The notes below the pieces were generated by a model. It worked only from the letters and a program-made list of their open reading frames with translations. It was not told where the DNA came from and ran no database searches. A program made the translations under genes and the position numbers. Below, in pieces: positions 53,675-63,480 of a DNA stretch of 64,000 nt (within the stretch, counting starts at the first letter, position 1; every line of letters starts with the position of its first letter). Where the stretch lies: positions 261,582-325,581 of the forward strand of contig NZ_LMQP01000001.1 of assembly GCF_001425405.1 (NCBI RefSeq), read 5' to 3'. Source of the DNA: Sphingomonas sp. Leaf412 (GTDB taxonomy: Bacteria; Pseudomonadota; Alphaproteobacteria; Sphingomonadales; Sphingomonadaceae).

Positions 53675-56068
53675 ATGTCGTCCACCCTGTCGGGCTTCCT
53701 GGCGCTGTCCTGCGTCGGGTTCATCGCCAGCGCGCCCGCCTATGCCGCGCCGGAAACCGCGGCGCCGACCGACCCGCAGGACCGCGTCGCCGAACGCGAC
53801 GCCGTGATCGTGAACGGCAAGCGGCAGGATCCGGCACCCGCGCTGGAAAGCCCGAAGGCCACGTCCGCGCTGCTCGACACGCCGCAGACCGTGACCGTCA
53901 TCAGCGACCAGGTGCTGCGCAAGCAGAACCTGCAAACGCTGCGCGACGCGCTCCAGACCATTCCCGGGATCACCTTCGGCGCGGGCGAGGGCGGCGGCGG
54001 GTACGGCGACAGCATCAACCTGCGCGGCTATTCGGCCAATAACGACATCACCATCGACGGCGTGCGCGACAGCGCGCAGTACAGCCGCACCGACCCGTTC
54101 AACCTGCAACAGATCGAGGTCTACAACGGCGCCAATTCGGTCTTCAACGGATCGGGCAGCGTCGGCGGCACGATCAACCTGGTCAGCAAGGTGCCGACGC
54201 CCGAGACGCTGACGATCGCGCAGGGCTCCGTCGGGACCGACGATTACTATCGCGGCGCGATCGACAGCAACGTGCGCGTGTCCGATCTGGTCGCGGTACG
54301 GCTGAACGGCGTCTATCACCGCAACGACGTCCCCGGCCGCGATGTCGAGAAGTACGAACGCTGGGGCGTCGCGCCCGCGATCACGATCGGCATCGACGGC
54401 CCGACCAGCCTGACCTTGGCCTATGTCCATCAGGAGGATCGCAACACGCCGCTGTTCGGCGTCCCGTATTTCGACAACGGCGTCACCGGGGGCGTCGCGC
54501 CCGATTTCGACCGGTCGGCCTATTACGGCATCGCCAACCTCGACCGGCAGGATACCGACGTCGATCGCCTGACCGCGACGTTCCGCCACGCGATCGACGA
54601 CGCCGTGTCGGTCCGCAACCTGACGCGGTGGCAGCGCGTGCGCCAGGACAGCGTGACCAGCGCGCCGCAGGGGACGTTCTGCCTGGCGTCCACCGGCCGC
54701 CAGCCGATCACGGACACCGCGACGGGCACCGTCGGCGCGCCCTGCCCCGCCACGGTACCCGCGGGTTTCTACCGCCCGTCCGGGCCGCGCGGCCTCGTGC
54801 GCGATCAGGAGAACCAGTTGCTGTTCAACCAGACCGACCTGCGGCTGGAACACGGCCGCAAGGGGGGCATCCGCAATACCGCGAACGTCGGCGTATCCTT
54901 CGCGGTGGAGGATTACGACATCACCACCGGATCGCTGCTGCGCAACGCCGACGGGTCGGCGGTGACGCCGCTGCCGCTGATCGATATCGCGAATCCCGAC
55001 ACGCGGTACACCGGCCCGGTCAACTACACGACGACCGCGCAATCGCGCAGCGAAACCACGAACGTCGCACTCTACGCCTTCGACACGCTGGAACTGGGGC
55101 CGCTGTTCGAGGTCAACGGCGGCGTCCGCTGGGAACGGCAGCGCGCGACGTTCCGCAACCTGCCGTTGCAGGTCGTGCCCCCCGGCACGGCCGCGCTGAC
55201 CGCGCTGCAACAACGCGCGCAGGTCAGCGACGAACGATTGTTTTCCTGGCGCGTCGGCGGCGTGTTCCATCCGGTAAAGGACGTCAGCCTCTACGCCGGC
55301 GTCGGCAATGCGCGCACGCCGTCGTCGGCCACGGTCCGGCTGGGCTGCGGCGTGCCGACGACGGCGACCGCGGCGGATCCGTGCGCGGTCGCGCCCGAAA
55401 CCGCGCGCAATTACGAGGCGGGGGTGAAGGCGGGGCTGTTCGGTCGGCGGCTGGAACTGACCGCCGCGGTGTTCCGCAACGAACGCACGAACTATCGCGT
55501 GCCGTCGAACGACCCGGCGCTGCCCGCGGGGTTGCAGGTGCTGGACGGACGCAGCCGCGTCGACGGGGTCGCGCTGGGCATTTCGGGCAACATCACGCCC
55601 GCCTGGACGATGTTCGCCAACTACACGTACCTGGACGGCAAGGTCCTGCAATCGATCTCCGACCGCGATCGCGCGGCGGGCGTCGCCGATCCGCAGGCGG
55701 GTGCGCGGCTGATCCAGACGCCCGAACATTCGGGTAGCCTGTTCACGACGTACAAGCTGCCGTTCGGGCTGGAGGTCGGCTACGGCCTGACCTACCAGGG
55801 CGCGTTCGTCGGCAACAATCCGGTCGCGGCGAACCTGCGCCAGTTCCAGGTGGACGATTACCTCATCCACCGCGCCTATCTGGCCTATACCATCGCGGAC
55901 CGGCTGACGATGCAGCTGAACGTCCAGAACTTCACCGACGAACGCTACGTCACCACCGTGCGCAACAATATCAGCGCGACCGCTCCCACCGCGGGCGTCG
56001 TCACCGGCGGCTGGGCCAATCCGGGCGAGCGGCGGCAGGCGGTGCTGAGCCTGTTCTACAGCCTGTGA
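53675..56068 (+). CDS. fiu: Catecholate siderophore TonB-dependent receptor (Fiu-like)
   Basis: A 797-residue outer-membrane receptor: signal peptide, TonB box region ([10 protein letters not shown]), plug domain with [32 protein letters not shown] and [14 protein letters not shown], then the beta-barrel to a C-terminal LSLFYSL. It resembles Fiu/PiuA receptors for monomeric catechols and catechol-linked drugs. Leads an iron-uptake operon with PiuC and a PepSY reductase-like gene, likely Fur-regulated. Confidence 0.9.
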   Translation: MSSTLSGFLALSCVGFIASAPAYAAPETAAPTDPQDRVAERDAVIVNGKRQDPAPALESPKATSALLDTPQTVTVISDQVLRKQNLQTLRDALQTIPGITFGAGEGGGGYGDSINLRGYSANNDITIDGVRDSAQYSRTDPFNLQQIEVYNGANSVFNGSGSVGGTINLVSKVPTPETLTIAQGSVGTDDYYRGAIDSNVRVSDLVAVRLNGVYHRNDVPGRDVEKYERWGVAPAITIGIDGPTSLTLAYVHQEDRNTPLFGVPYFDNGVTGGVAPDFDRSAYYGIANLDRQDTDVDRLTATFRHAIDDAVSVRNLTRWQRVRQDSVTSAPQGTFCLASTGRQPITDTATGTVGAPCPATVPAGFYRPSGPRGLVRDQENQLLFNQTDLRLEHGRKGGIRNTANVGVSFAVEDYDITTGSLLRNADGSAVTPLPLIDIANPDTRYTGPVNYTTTAQSRSETTNVALYAFDTLELGPLFEVNGGVRWERQRATFRNLPLQVVPPGTAALTALQQRAQVSDERLFSWRVGGVFHPVKDVSLYAGVGNARTPSSATVRLGCGVPTTATAADPCAVAPETARNYEAGVKAGLFGRRLELTAAVFRNERTNYRVPSNDPALPAGLQVLDGRSRVDGVALGISGNITPAWTMFANYTYLDGKVLQSISDRDRAAGVADPQAGARLIQTPEHSGSLFTTYKLPFGLEVGYGLTYQGAFVGNNPVAANLRQFQVDDYLIHRAYLAYTIADRLTMQLNVQNFTDERYVTTVRNNISATAPTAGVVTGGWANPGERRQAVLSLFYSL

Positions 56069-56076
56069 TCGCGGTA

Positions 56077-56105
56077 CGCCTCCCCCGCCTGCCGCGGGGG
56101 AGGCG
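56077..56105. repeat. Strong hairpin between receptor and piuC
   Basis: Perfect 12-bp arms CGCCTCCCCCGC (56077-56088) and GCGGGGGAGGCG (56094-56105), 5-nt loop, no U-run. It may reduce read-through into piuC or stabilise the upstream mRNA. Confidence 0.7.
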
Positions 56106-56120
56106 ACCGATGGAGCCGCC

Positions 56121-56804
56121 ATGCTGATCGCGATACCCGACGTTCTGGATGCCGCCGGCGTGGCGCGGCTGCGATCGATCGTCGACGCGGGCGAGTGGGT
56201 CGACGGCAACGTCACCTCGGGCGCGCAGTCCGCCCTGGCCAAGCGCAACGAGCAATTGGCGGAGGATACGCCCGCCGCGCGGGAGGCGGGCGGGCTGGTG
56301 CTGGACGCGCTGGGCGCGACGCCGCTGTTCGTCGCCGCCGCGCTGCCGCTGAAGGTCTTCCCGCCCCTGTTCAATCGCTATGCGGGCGGACAGGCGTTCG
56401 GGATGCACGTCGACAATGCGGTGCGCACGCGGCGCGGCACCGACTTTCGCATCCGCAGCGACCTGTCCGCCACCCTGTTCCTGTCGCCGCCGGACGACTA
56501 TGACGGCGGCGACCTGGTGATCGAGGATCAGTTCGGGGAAAGCCGCGTGAAGCTGCCCGCGGGCCACATGGTCCTCTATCCCGCCTCCAGCCTGCATCGC
56601 GTCGAGCCCGTCACGCGCGGCACGCGCGTCGCCTGTTTCTTCTGGGTCCAGTCGATGGTCCGCGACGACGGCGCGCGCCGCATCCTGTTCGACCTGGACC
56701 GCGGGGTGCAGGAAGTGGCCGTGGCGCAGGGGCAGGGCGATCCGGCGGTCGTGCGGCTGACCGGCGTGTACCACAACCTCCTGCGCCGCTGGGCCGACGC
56801 CTGA
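56121..56804 (+). CDS. piuC: PiuC-type Fe(II)/2-oxoglutarate dioxygenase (PKHD hydroxylase)
   Basis: A 227-residue dioxygenase. [10 protein letters not shown] gives the H-x-D metal residues, [12 protein letters not shown] the distal histidine and the arginine for 2-oxoglutarate, and [16 protein letters not shown] is family-typical. Regularly found after Fiu/PiuA-type receptors; probably modifies or releases the siderophore-bound ligand. Starts 52 bp after the receptor stop, across a hairpin. Confidence 0.93.
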   Translation: MLIAIPDVLDAAGVARLRSIVDAGEWVDGNVTSGAQSALAKRNEQLAEDTPAAREAGGLVLDALGATPLFVAAALPLKVFPPLFNRYAGGQAFGMHVDNAVRTRRGTDFRIRSDLSATLFLSPPDDYDGGDLVIEDQFGESRVKLPAGHMVLYPASSLHRVEPVTRGTRVACFFWVQSMVRDDGARRILFDLDRGVQEVAVAQGQGDPAVVRLTGVYHNLLRRWADA

Positions 56805-56850
56805 CCGCTCGTCGTCGCGACCACGGCTGCACCAGGGGGATACATCCGAC

Positions 56851-57855
56851 ATGACCCGCCGCGCCTGGGCCCTCCTCCACCGCTGGCTCGGCCTCGGCAT
56901 CGCGCTGGCCGTCGTCGCGATCGCGGCCAGCGGCAGCGCGCTGGTCTGGCGCGCCCCGCTCGACCGCCTGCTGTCGCCGGATCGCTATGCGGTCGGCGGC
57001 GCGACGATGCTGCCGCTCGACCGCTATGTCGCGACCGCGCGCGCGCGGCTGGGCGACGTGCGCATCGGCAACATCGTCCTGCCCGACGCCGTGGACGCAC
57101 CCGTCACCGTCACTGCCGAGGACGGCCGGCGCCTGTACCTCGATCCGCCGACCGCGCGCCTGCTGGCGGTCCGCGGCGGCGACGACGGCGGTGCCGTGCG
57201 CGTCCTGCATCGGCTTCACGGCGGGCTGATGATCCCCGGCATCGGCCGCGCGATCGTCGGGTGGGTCGGCGTGGCGACGATCGTCCTGGCGCTGTCGGGC
57301 CTGTGGCTGTGGCGCCCCGCCCGCGCGCGGCGGCATCGGGCGGGGCGCGCCGCCGCGGTGCACCATGTCGTCGGCCTGTGGGGCGCGCTACCGCTGCTGG
57401 GGATCGCGCTGACCGGCACCTGGATCGCCTTTCCCGCGGCGTTCGCGCTGCTGACCGGGGAGGCGCCGCGCGCCGCCGCCACCCGCCTTCCGCCCCCGTC
57501 GCGCCCGCTCGCCCGCCCCGCGCTGTCGGTGGCGGCGGCGGCCGCGCTGGGCGCCGGGGTGGAACGGACGGCGCCGCTGCGCACGATCGTCTGGCCGACC
57601 GCGACGCGGGCCGACTGGACGCTCGCCTATGCGACGCAACCGATGCGCGTCGTCACCGTCGCCGACGACAGCGGGACGGTCGCGCCGGTCGTCGATCGCG
57701 GGCCGACGCTGGCGCGCTGGGTCCGGCGGTTGCACGACGGGACCGACATGGGGACCGCGTGGCGACTGCTGCTGTCCGCGGGCGGCCTGGTCCCGCTGCT
57801 GCTGGCGACGACGGGGGTCGCGATGTGGTGGCGGCGCCCGCGCCGCCGCGGCTGA
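56851..57855 (+). CDS. PepSY-domain membrane protein, iron-reductase-like
   Basis: A 334-residue PepSY_TM protein: helix at 10-32 (LLHRWLGLGIALAVVAIAASG with the histidine), a periplasmic PepSY-like stretch, HRLHGGLM and further helices with histidines (HHVVGLWG). Such proteins next to siderophore receptors are thought to help reduce ferric iron. It ends 9 bp before the convergent J-domain gene. Confidence 0.88.
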   Translation: MTRRAWALLHRWLGLGIALAVVAIAASGSALVWRAPLDRLLSPDRYAVGGATMLPLDRYVATARARLGDVRIGNIVLPDAVDAPVTVTAEDGRRLYLDPPTARLLAVRGGDDGGAVRVLHRLHGGLMIPGIGRAIVGWVGVATIVLALSGLWLWRPARARRHRAGRAAAVHHVVGLWGALPLLGIALTGTWIAFPAAFALLTGEAPRAAATRLPPPSRPLARPALSVAAAAALGAGVERTAPLRTIVWPTATRADWTLAYATQPMRVVTVADDSGTVAPVVDRGPTLARWVRRLHDGTDMGTAWRLLLSAGGLVPLLLATTGVAMWWRRPRRRG

Positions 57856-57864
57856 GCCGAAGGA

Positions 57865-58464
57865 TCAGGCGAACGCCTTCGCGCGCCGCAGGCTCTGGTA
57901 CGCCGCGATCACCGTCGTCAGCCGCGCCTCGTGGCTGCGGTCGCCGCCGTTGCGGTCGGGATGATATTTGCGCACCAGTTCGGAATAGCGCCGCCGCAGC
58001 GCCATCCGGTCGACGTCCGGCCCCAGCCCGAGCGTGTCCAGGTTGCGGCGATCCTCCCCCGTCAACGGCTTCCCGTCCGGGCGCGGCGCGGTCGTCTCGC
58101 GGCGGAAGCGCGCGCCGATGGCGTCCAGCGGGTCGGCGAAGTCGCGCCAGCGCGGCCCGGGATCGCCCCCTTGCGCGAACGCGCGCGTCTCGCGCTCCCA
58201 TCCCGCGATCGGGCTCTGCGCCACGCGGATCTCCTCCGCGGTCATCCCGTCGAAATAATTGTAGCCCGCGTTGAACGCGCGCACATGCTCCAGGCAGAAC
58301 CAGCGGAACGCGGGCGGGCGGTTGCCGTCGCCCGGTCCCTCCAATGGCGGCGCGCGGAATTCGCCCGCCGCCGCGCATCCCGGATGCGCGCATTCCCGTC
58401 CCGTCCCCTCGACGCGGCCGTGGAAGCGCGGGCTCGGTCGTTCCTTCGACAAGGCTTTCGTCAC
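57865..58464 (-). CDS. J-domain protein with N-terminal cysteine/histidine motif
   Basis: A 199-residue co-chaperone with the J domain at its C-terminus (about 135-195; HPD at 168-170). Near the N-terminus, C25, C30, C57 and H60 (ECAHPGC ... FCLEH) look like a zinc site. In many alphaproteobacteria this gene neighbours cobS/cobT and bolA; here bolA is divergent (32 bp) and cobS/cobT are 6 to 10 kb away. GTG 58464 is the start. It probably works with an Hsp70 on a specific client. Confidence 0.88.
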   Translation of the reverse strand: MTKALSKERPSPRFHGRVEGTGRECAHPGCAAAGEFRAPPLEGPGDGNRPPAFRWFCLEHVRAFNAGYNYFDGMTAEEIRVAQSPIAGWERETRAFAQGGDPGPRWRDFADPLDAIGARFRRETTAPRPDGKPLTGEDRRNLDTLGLGPDVDRMALRRRYSELVRKYHPDRNGGDRSHEARLTTVIAAYQSLRRAKAFA

Positions 58465-58496
58465 CCTTTCCGCAAAAAGCGGCCTATATGGGGGCC

Positions 58497-58778
58497 ATGA
58501 CCGATACCGCCACCGGCCCCGTCGAACAGGCCATCACCGATCGTCTCACCGCCGCGCTCGCCCCGACCCTGCTGGAGGTGCAGAACGAAAGCGCGGCGCA
58601 CCGCGGTCACATGGGCGACGACGGCACGGGCGAAAGCCATTTCCGCGTGGTGATCGAAAGCGCCGCGTTCGCCGGCGTCTCGCGCGTCGAACGCCAGCGC
58701 ATGGTCAATCGCGCGCTCGCCGACCTGCTGGTCGATCGCATCCACGCGCTCGCGATCGTCGCCCGCCCCCCGGCCTGA
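58497..58778 (+). CDS. bolA: BolA family protein
   Basis: A 93-residue BolA: LEVQNESAAHRGHMGDDGTGESHFRVVIESAAF with the conserved histidine and E/S positions, and RQRMVNRAL at the helix. BolA partners with monothiol glutaredoxins in iron-sulfur handling. ATG 58497 is used; ATG 58488 is also in frame. Divergent from the J-domain gene. Confidence 0.9.
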   Translation: MTDTATGPVEQAITDRLTAALAPTLLEVQNESAAHRGHMGDDGTGESHFRVVIESAAFAGVSRVERQRMVNRALADLLVDRIHALAIVARPPA

Positions 58779-58850
58779 CGCGACGCTTGCCCGGCCCCGC
58801 CTGCTCGCCTAACCAATGATCCCGCCATTCGCCCCGGAGACGTGCGCCCC

Positions 58851-59390
58851 GTGAAGACGCTGACGCTGCTGCGCCATGCCAAATCGGGCTGGGACGATCC
58901 CGTCGCGCGCGATTTCGACCGTCCGCTCAATGCCAAGGGCCGTCGCGCCGCTGCCGCGATGGGGCGGCAGATGCGCGTCCTGGGCCTGTCGTTCGACCAT
59001 GTCGTCGCCAGTCCCGCGGTACGCGTGACGGAGACGATCGGGGAGATCGAATCGGGCTACGGCCGCACGCTGGCCCCCGCGTGGGACAAGCGCGCGTACC
59101 TGGCCAGCAGCGCGATGCTGCTGGACATGGTGCGCGAGACCGACGACGCGCACGGCGTCCTGCTGCTGGTCGGGCACAATCCGGGGCTGGAGGAACTGGT
59201 GCTCGACCTCGTCCCCGATGCGGGCGGCGACCTGCGCGACAGCGTGGAGGAGAAATATCCGACCGCCACGCTGGCCGAACTGACCTTCGCGGTGACACGC
59301 TGGGCCGACGTGCGCGCGGGGCAGGCGGCGCTGACCCGCTTCGTCCGCCCGCGCGATCTCGATCCGACGCTGGGGCCGGACGAGGACTGA
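58851..59390 (+). CDS. SixA-like histidine phosphatase
   Basis: A 179-residue histidine-phosphatase-superfamily protein: LTLLRHAKSGWDD (RHG-type motif RHA), VVASPAVRVTETI, and LLLVGHNPGLEEL with the second histidine. Like SixA it lacks extra domains, so it may dephosphorylate phosphohistidine proteins or small phosphates. GTG 58851 is preferred: GGAGA ends 10 bp upstream, while GTG 58842 would be too close. Confidence 0.88.
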   Translation: MKTLTLLRHAKSGWDDPVARDFDRPLNAKGRRAAAAMGRQMRVLGLSFDHVVASPAVRVTETIGEIESGYGRTLAPAWDKRAYLASSAMLLDMVRETDDAHGVLLLVGHNPGLEELVLDLVPDAGGDLRDSVEEKYPTATLAELTFAVTRWADVRAGQAALTRFVRPRDLDPTLGPDED

Positions 59391-59507
59391 GTCTTCGCTC
59401 GGCGTTGATCCGGTCGAGGCACCGTCTCGCACCGGCGAAACCCCGAACACTAGCCGCCGATGGCGGACGGGACATCGCGGCGGGCCCGACACCGCCGCGC
59501 GACCAAC

Positions 59508-60200
59508 TCAACGGCCGCAGTCGACCACCGTCCCGCCGGTGGCGCGCACCGTGCAGCGTGCGTTGCCCGTGACGGTCACGCGCCCGCCGCCGCTCGCCAC
59601 CACTTGCGCACTGTGGCGTGCCGCCGCGCGCACCGCGCCCTTGCCGACCAGTGATATCGCGGCCGCATCCGCCGCCAGCGCGCCCGCGTCGATCGCGCCA
59701 TCGCCGTTCAGCGTCAGCCGCGCCGTCGCCGCGCGCCCCGCCAGCGCCAGCGCGCCGCCGCCCACCATCGTCACGCCCAGCACGGACGCGTCGATCGCCG
59801 CGACCGTGACGGTGCCGCCGCCGGTCGCCGCCACGTCGACGCGCGTGCCCGACAGGCGCGCGACCGATACGGGCGCCGTCCCCTGCACCCGCAGCGCGGA
59901 CAGGCGCGGCGTCGACAGGGAAACCCGCGCGAGCGGCGCATCGTCGCTCGCCACGCCCAGTCCGGTCGGCGCCGCGCCCTTCAGCCGGACCAGCAGCGTA
60001 TCGCCCTCGCGCGTCACGGTCAGCCGGGCGAGGATCGCGCGATCCGTCGTCGCCGTGCGCGCCGACGGGCTGCCGACCGCGACCGACACCGCCACCGGCC
60101 CCTCGACGCGCAGCCGCTCGAACGAGCTTACCGGCCATACCTTGTCCGCCGCCGCCGGGGGCGCGGCGAGCAACGCGACCGGCAGCATCAGCCGCCGCAC
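59508..60200 (-). CDS. Exported GIN-domain (DUF2807) protein, paralogue C
   Basis: A 230-residue protein from GTG 60200, preceded by GAGGTGAC; signal peptide MRRLMLPVALLAAPPAAA. The rest is repeated beta-strand units (SVARLSGTRVDVAATGGGTV, TVTVAAIDASVL) of the right-handed beta-helix type, ending VVDCGR. It is the most divergent of the three paralogues. Overlaps the next gene's stop by 13 bases. Confidence 0.82.
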   Translation of the reverse strand: MRRLMLPVALLAAPPAAADKVWPVSSFERLRVEGPVAVSVAVGSPSARTATTDRAILARLTVTREGDTLLVRLKGAAPTGLGVASDDAPLARVSLSTPRLSALRVQGTAPVSVARLSGTRVDVAATGGGTVTVAAIDASVLGVTMVGGGALALAGRAATARLTLNGDGAIDAGALAADAAAISLVGKGAVRAAARHSAQVVASGGGRVTVTGNARCTVRATGGTVVDCGR

Positions 60201-60901
60201 GTCACCTCGCCCGATCCCAGGTCCTTCGTGTCGCACCGCGCGCCCGCGCCCAGGTCGACGTCGCCCGATCCGGCGGCGCGCACCTTCGCCGGGCCGTTGA
60301 CGGTCGCGCGCACGCTGCCCGATCCGGCGATGCGGATGTCGGCCTGGCTGGCGGTCAGGTCCTTCGCCTTCACGTCGCCCGATCCCGCGATCGACACCTC
60401 CAGCGCCTTCGCGGTGCCCGCGGCCTCGATGTCGCCCGATCCCGCGATCGAGAATTCGGCCTTGCCGACCGCCACCTGCGCGAAGCGGATATTGCCCGAT
60501 CCGGCCAGCGACGCCTTCAGCCCGTCGCCCTGCGCGCGGTCGATCGCCATGTCGCCCGATCCCGCCAGGCTGGCGCCCGACAGCGCGGGCATGGTCACGA
60601 ACACCTTCGCCTCGCCGGAGGAGAAGAAATTGCCGCTGCGCCGCCCGATCTTCAGCGCGTCGCCGTCCCGCTCGATCTTCAGCCGGTCGAGCACGTCCGA
60701 ATCGCCCTCCGCCCGGACCGAGAAGGCGGGGCCGACCCGCACGTCCACGTCGTCGCTGCCCGCCGCCGCGACGCGGCTGAACCCGGCGACGGCATAGCTG
60801 CGCGCGTCGCCGGTCCCCGTTCCCTGGATTCCGGCACGGTCGTCGGCATCGTTGCCGCACGCGGCGAGCGGCAGCAGCGCCGCGATCAGGAACTTGCGCA
60901 T
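60188..60901 (-). CDS. GIN-domain (DUF2807) lipoprotein, paralogue B
   Basis: A 237-residue protein, MRKFLIAALLPLAACGN, with a lipobox LAAC. The body repeats xxAGSGxx strands (SLAGSGDMAI, SLAGSGNIRF, SIAGSGDIEA, SIAGSGDVKA, RIAGSGSVRA, RAAGSGDVDL), about 19-21 residues apart, a beta-solenoid. Ends with TCGG as paralogue A. Cell-surface or periplasmic role unknown. Confidence 0.88.
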   Translation of the reverse strand: MRKFLIAALLPLAACGNDADDRAGIQGTGTGDARSYAVAGFSRVAAAGSDDVDVRVGPAFSVRAEGDSDVLDRLKIERDGDALKIGRRSGNFFSSGEAKVFVTMPALSGASLAGSGDMAIDRAQGDGLKASLAGSGNIRFAQVAVGKAEFSIAGSGDIEAAGTAKALEVSIAGSGDVKAKDLTASQADIRIAGSGSVRATVNGPAKVRAAGSGDVDLGAGARCDTKDLGSGEVTCGG

Positions 60902-60956
60902 CGGGCATCCTCCATCGTGTGTGTTGCCACGATAATACACGGCTCGCCCGACCGGA

Positions 60957-61712
60957 TCAACCGCCGCAGCGCACCGTCCCGCTGCCCATGCGCGTGGTGC
61001 GGCATCGCGCGCGCGGGCCCAGGTCGACCGACGCGCTGCCGACCAGGCTCACGCGCGCCTCGCCGTCCACCTGCGCGCGTACGCTGCCCGATCCCGCGGC
61101 GGAAACGGTGGCGGACCCGGCGCGCAGGTCCGGCGCGATCAGGTCGCCCGACCCGCCCAGGTTCAGGGTCAGCGTCCGGACCTCGCCCGCGGTCGACACC
61201 TGCCCCGAACCGCCGATCGACACGGTGGCGTCGCCCACCGCCAGCCGTCCGATCGACAGTGCGCCGCTGCCGCCCAGCGCGGCGGCGAAGCGGTCCCCCG
61301 TCACGCGGTCGACCGTCATCCGCCCGGATCCGCCCAGCGCCACGTCGGACAGCCGCGGCATCGTCACCGCGATGCGGACGCGCCTGTCGGCGTCGACCTC
61401 GGCGCGATCGGCGCGCGCGTCGTTCGCGCGTGGCCCGATCTCCAGTCGCCCGCGTTCCACCACGACGCGCAACCGCGCGACCGCCTCGGGCGGGCCGTCG
61501 ATGCGCAGCGACCATGCGGGACCGACGCGCACGTCCGACGACGCCGGTCCGCCGACCGCCAGTCTGTCGAAACCGGCGACGCGATAGACCGTCGTATCGC
61601 CCTGCCGCTCCCCCGCGATGCCCGGGCCGCGGTCGCGGTCGCGCGCACCGGCGGCGGGCGCGGCGGCGAGCAGCGCGGTCAAAGGCAGCAACATCAATGA
61701 AAAGAGGCGCAT
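60957..61712 (-). CDS. GIN-domain (DUF2807) protein, paralogue A
   Basis: A 251-residue exported protein (signal MRLFSLMLLPLTALLAAAPAAG) with GGSG repeats (ALGGSGRMTV, ALGGSGALSI, SIGGSGQVST, NLGGSGDLIA) and a conserved end RMGSGTVRCGG. First of three same-direction paralogues, likely one operon. The C-terminal cysteine pair suggests a disulfide cap. Confidence 0.88.
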   Translation of the reverse strand: MRLFSLMLLPLTALLAAAPAAGARDRDRGPGIAGERQGDTTVYRVAGFDRLAVGGPASSDVRVGPAWSLRIDGPPEAVARLRVVVERGRLEIGPRANDARADRAEVDADRRVRIAVTMPRLSDVALGGSGRMTVDRVTGDRFAAALGGSGALSIGRLAVGDATVSIGGSGQVSTAGEVRTLTLNLGGSGDLIAPDLRAGSATVSAAGSGSVRAQVDGEARVSLVGSASVDLGPRARCRTTRMGSGTVRCGG

Positions 61713-61777
61713 CGTCGTTCTCCTGCGAACCGGACGATGCGCCTCCTAGCGCTTTCGATTACGGATGTAAACGCCGA

Positions 61778-62311
61778 TCAGGCGGGCACCTTGTCCTTGT
61801 TGTAGATCGCGGCGGCGGCGCGCAGGATCTCCAGGATCTTCTCGCTCGCGGCCGGCTCGTCGATCTGCTCCATCGCGGCCAGCTCGCGCGCCAGGCGGCT
61901 GCACGCGCCTTCGAAGATCTGGCGCTCGGAATAGCTCTGTTCGGGCTGGTCGTCGGCGCGGAACAGGTCGCGGACCACCTCGGCGATCGACGCCAGGTCG
62001 CCCGAGTTGATCTTCGCCTCATATTCCTGCGCGCGGCGCGACCACATCGTGCGCTTGACGCGGGGCTTGCCCTTCAGCGTCTCCATCGCCTCGCGCATCG
62101 TCTTGTCGCTGGACAGCTTGCGCATGCCGACGCTCTCGGCCTTGTTCGTGGGGACGCGCAACGTCATGCGCTCCTTCTCGAACCGCAGGACGTACAGCTC
62201 CAGCTGCATCCCCGCGATCTCCTGTTTCTGCAACTCGATGACACGGCCGACCCCGTGCTTCGGGTAAACGACATAATCACCGACATCGAAATGCAGAGCC
62301 TTGGCAGCCAT
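61778..62311 (-). CDS. carD: CarD-family transcription regulator
   Basis: A 177-residue CarD/CdnL-type protein. DVGDYVVYPKHGVGRVIELQ is the RNA-polymerase-interacting domain start, and the helical C-domain (RAQEYEAKINSGDLASIAEVVRDLF) binds DNA. It stabilises open complexes at rRNA and growth-related promoters. The start ATG 62311 is standard. FdxA, its usual neighbour in alphaproteobacteria, is 1.2 kb away, across a hydrolase. Confidence 0.93.
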   Translation of the reverse strand: MAAKALHFDVGDYVVYPKHGVGRVIELQKQEIAGMQLELYVLRFEKERMTLRVPTNKAESVGMRKLSSDKTMREAMETLKGKPRVKRTMWSRRAQEYEAKINSGDLASIAEVVRDLFRADDQPEQSYSERQIFEGACSRLARELAAMEQIDEPAASEKILEILRAAAAIYNKDKVPA

Positions 62312-62501
62312 GGGTGGCCTTTCGTTCTGAATGCCCCGCCGTAGCGGCGCCGGTGCGCAGGCGGTGCGCATCGATGCTGGCGGGAAAGGGTTCTAGACGT
62401 CTCCGGCCCGCGCGCGATCGAGGATCGATCATGCAGGGTCGTATACGACGTACCACGTTATTGGAAAAAATGCCAGCGCGGCCTGCGCCGTCCGCGGCGC
62501 C

Positions 62502-63473
62502 TCAGTCGTGCCGCGCCAGGAACGCGCGCAGGATCGCGATCGTCTCGTCCGGGCGATCGGCGAACAGCGCGTGGCCCGCGCCGGGCACCACCGCCAGTTC
62601 CGCATCGGGCACCCTTTGGGCGAAGGCGGCGACGGTGGCCGGGCGCGCCTCGTCATACTGCCCCGCCACGAACAACGCCCGCCGCCCGTCCAGCCGCGCG
62701 AGCAGCGGCGTCCCGTCATAGTCCTTCAGCGTGCCGGTCGCGGTGAATTCGGTCGGCCCCCACATGGCCGCATACATCCGGTCGTTGCCCGTCACCCCCG
62801 CGGCGGCGGCATAGGCCGCGACCGCGGGGTTGCGCCGCGTGCGGACCATGTGGCGGGCGTAGAAGGCGTCCTCCGCCGCGGTGCACGCGGGCTTCGCGGG
62901 CGGCAGGGGACGCTCGCACGCGGTCAGCGTCGCCTGCACGTCCGCGGGCAGCAAGGCGCGCCACGCATCGCTGTCCGCGATCCAGCGCGTCGTCGAGATC
63001 AGCGGACTGCCCAGAACAAGTCCCGCCAGCGCCGCGGGCCGCCGCGCGCCATATTCCAGCGCCAGCGTCCCGCCCCAGCTGAATCCGCCCATGTGCCATC
63101 GCGGGACGTTCAGCGCGCGGCGGATCGCCTCCAGCTCGTCGGTGAAGCGCGCCACGGTCCACAGTCTCGGATCGTTCGGCCGTTCCGACCGCCCGGTGTC
63201 GAGCTGGTCGTACAGGATGACGGCGCGCTGATCGGCCAGCGCGATCGCCTCCACCAGCCCCGCATGCGTGCCGCCCGGCCCGCCGTGCGCCAGGATGACG
63301 GGCGGTCGCGGGCCCGACAGGTCGCCGTCGACGCGCACGTACACGCGCCCGCCCGGCACCGGCACCATCGCTTCCCTCGTCGGGGGCGGGACCGTGGCCA
63401 GCCCCTTCGCCGCGCCCGCACGCGCCAGCGGCAGCGCCGCCGCCCCGGCCAGCAGCGCGCGGCGGGTCAGCAT
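62502..63473 (-). CDS. Tat-exported alpha/beta hydrolase, proline-iminopeptidase-like
   Basis: A 323-residue protein with a twin-arginine-like leader LTRRALLAGAAALPLARAGA. HGGPGG (oxyanion loop), GFSWGG (serine nucleophile), AGQYDEA (aspartate) and GHALFAD (histidine) form the full triad of the prolyl iminopeptidase group. Probably periplasmic peptidase or esterase. Lies 7 bp after fdxA on the same strand. Confidence 0.88.
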   Translation of the reverse strand: MLTRRALLAGAAALPLARAGAAKGLATVPPPTREAMVPVPGGRVYVRVDGDLSGPRPPVILAHGGPGGTHAGLVEAIALADQRAVILYDQLDTGRSERPNDPRLWTVARFTDELEAIRRALNVPRWHMGGFSWGGTLALEYGARRPAALAGLVLGSPLISTTRWIADSDAWRALLPADVQATLTACERPLPPAKPACTAAEDAFYARHMVRTRRNPAVAAYAAAAGVTGNDRMYAAMWGPTEFTATGTLKDYDGTPLLARLDGRRALFVAGQYDEARPATVAAFAQRVPDAELAVVPGAGHALFADRPDETIAILRAFLARHD

Positions 63474-63480
63474 GCGCGGA

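Noticed and set aside
53654..56374. 906-codon open frame opposite the siderophore receptor
   Set aside because: The receptor's plug, barrel and signal peptide are clear on the plus strand.
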